From: Tetrahymena thermophila SB210
Taxonomy: Eukaryota; Ciliophora; Oligohymenophorea; Hymenostomatida; Tetrahymenidae
Assembly (NCBI RefSeq): GCF_000189635.1
Contig: NW_002476224.1
Coordinates: forward strand, 62,001 to 126,000
Length of the DNA stretch: 64,000 nucleotides
Reading direction: 5' to 3'
The notes beneath the pieces were generated by a model, which worked only from the letters and a program-made list of their open reading frames with translations, did not search any database and had not been told where the DNA came from. The position numbers and the translations under genes were made by a program. Below, in pieces: positions 62,620 through 64,000 of this stretch; positions within the stretch are counted from its first letter, which is position 1, and each line of letters begins with the position of its first letter.

Positions 62620-64000
62620 GTTACAGTTTTTTAAATTGAATCAAAATACTTAATTATAATCAATTCTTTACAACTATATTTATTATTTATAAATTTGGAA
62701 ATCTAAATATAAATTATCAACATGATTACTTCATTATTTATTTGAAAAGATATTGTCATTAAAAAATAAATAAATAAATAAATAAATTAAATTTTTTTGA
62801 AAAGATATTGCCTTTAAAAATAAATAAATTAAATTTGGTAATAAATTTTAAAAAATTTTGAAAAGTGAAATAATAGCCTAATTAATTTAGTAAACGTAGA
62901 AATTAAACTGAAGGTCTTAATTATAAGCATTTTTAATTATAAAAGTGAATTTAGTTAATTAAATAAATTTATTTTCCTACTCAAAATAGAGAGAAACAAA
63001 TATTATTTATTTTTCATTAGATTAATTTTCAGAAAAATAAAATATAAAAGGAAATAATGTATTTTGGTTTGTTAATTTATGTGATTATATTAAGAGTTAG
63101 AATTTTAAATTTAGGTGTTTATAATTAATTTAACGAGTAATTTAGTTACATTTATTTTTAATTAATAAAATTGCAATGAATGATAGTTAATTTCTGATAA
63201 AATTAAAAAATGCCTTTACATCCATTTCATTGAAAATAAAAAGATAAAGAAATTCAATTAAATTTTATAAAAATTTATAGTAAAGATATGAAAGAAAGAA
63301 GTTGAATTAAATAAATAAAGATTCTAAAAATAATAACAATAAAAAAATTATTAGTGATACATTAAAGAAATTTTATTCTTTGAATTTCAAAGGATCTATC
63401 TATCTTTCTATTAATTTATTAATTAATTAATTAGCTAATTATTCTTTTGATTTTTTATTTTATTTGATGGGGGGTGAGATTGTTAAAGTAGTTTCTTTGT
63501 TTATTTGTTTGTTTCTTGTTTTTTAGTTAATACTTGCTTGTATATTTCTTTGTAATGAAACATGAAAAGAAAAAAACTTTAAATTAAAGCGCGAAAACAT
63601 TGAAAGTACATAATTATTTATATATTATACCTTAAAGAAAATTAAAAAAAGGAAAACACATAGAAAAATCAACGCCATCCCTTTTAGCAAATGAAATAAA
63701 AAAAAAATCAGATAGTTATAAATTTGTTAAAGTTACCCAACAATTCATACTAGGTTATCGATTAAGAACAAGGTTAGCATTTTTACATAATTTTTAGATG
63801 GAAATCTTAGAAAGCACTTTATTTAAAAAAGCGAATAGTTATTTTAATTCATTAAACAGTTTATAAAAAATGTTATTATAAAAAGAGTTTTTAAGAAAAA
63901 ATTATTATGATTATTATTTTTGGTTTAAGGCTAATTCGCTTAAAAAATAAAAAGCTATGCTCTTTGAAAAAATCTATTGTTTTTATAGAGATTTCTGAGA
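62620..64000. other. AT-rich terminal region without a recognised gene
   Basis: Contains the tandem duplication listed separately, an ATTAATTA-type simple repeat near 63410-63440 and a T/G-rich tract near 63480-63530. Nothing coding could be supported with the ciliate code, though a gene may begin beyond the window. Confidence 0.5.
62750..62836. repeat. Short tandem duplication with AAAT microsatellite
   Basis: A unit made of TTTGAAAAGATATTG followed by an AAATAAATAAAT run and TTAAATTT occurs twice in a row (about 62750-62794 and 62796-62836); the copies differ in the length of the AAAT run. Confidence 0.75.

Noticed and set aside
1-64000. Chromosome breakage sequence, telomeric G4T2 repeats, rDNA, CRISPR or bacterial-type mobile elements.
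   Set aside because: None noticed while reading; no telomere-like repeat tract, transposase or terminal repeat pair could be supported.

Overview
The window looks like macronuclear DNA of a ciliate, most likely Tetrahymena. It is extremely AT-rich, introns are short GT...AG types, and long reading frames are full of in-frame TAA and TAG with TGA as the only terminator (TAA/TAG = Gln). Standard-code ORF calling therefore shatters every gene. I re-read the window with TGA as the sole stop. Names below rest on motif recognition by eye; no database search was run.

Left part (1-16.1 kb): the 3' part of a multi-pass membrane protein gene; a short NOP14-like gene; a histidine phosphatase; an EF-hand-like gene; a Q/N-rich RING-H2 protein; a pseudokinase with an N-myristoylation motif, a Thr/Tyr-rich tail and codon use typical of highly expressed genes; a structured, less AT-rich island ending in a T-run that may be a Pol III ncRNA; a small orphan gene; and, 8 bp from it tail to tail, an exosome RNase PH-like gene.

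Middle part (17.6-45.8 kb): a same-strand array of six intact intronless genes of two families in the order A1-A2-B1-B2-A3-B3. Family A (1646-1693 aa) has a signal peptide, LVIVD-like beta-propeller repeats, a cadherin-like domain, one membrane segment and a large cytoplasmic region. Family B (903-909 aa) has a Cys/His zinc-binding module, ankyrin repeat, helical region and a C-terminal ADP-ribosyltransferase-like domain with R, STS-like and QxE elements. Flanking DNA is duplicated with the genes. The array resembles a locally expanding receptor/effector locus and is the most novel feature here.

Right part (46.7-64 kb): a CRAL-TRIO (SEC14) protein, a NUDT19-like Nudix hydrolase, a CEP104 ciliary-tip gene with a possible C2-like C-terminal extension or neighbour, CDC45, a second probable pseudokinase with an MGxxxS start, and tRNA-Asn(GUU). 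The remaining stretches are AT-rich spacers with small repeats and hairpins.
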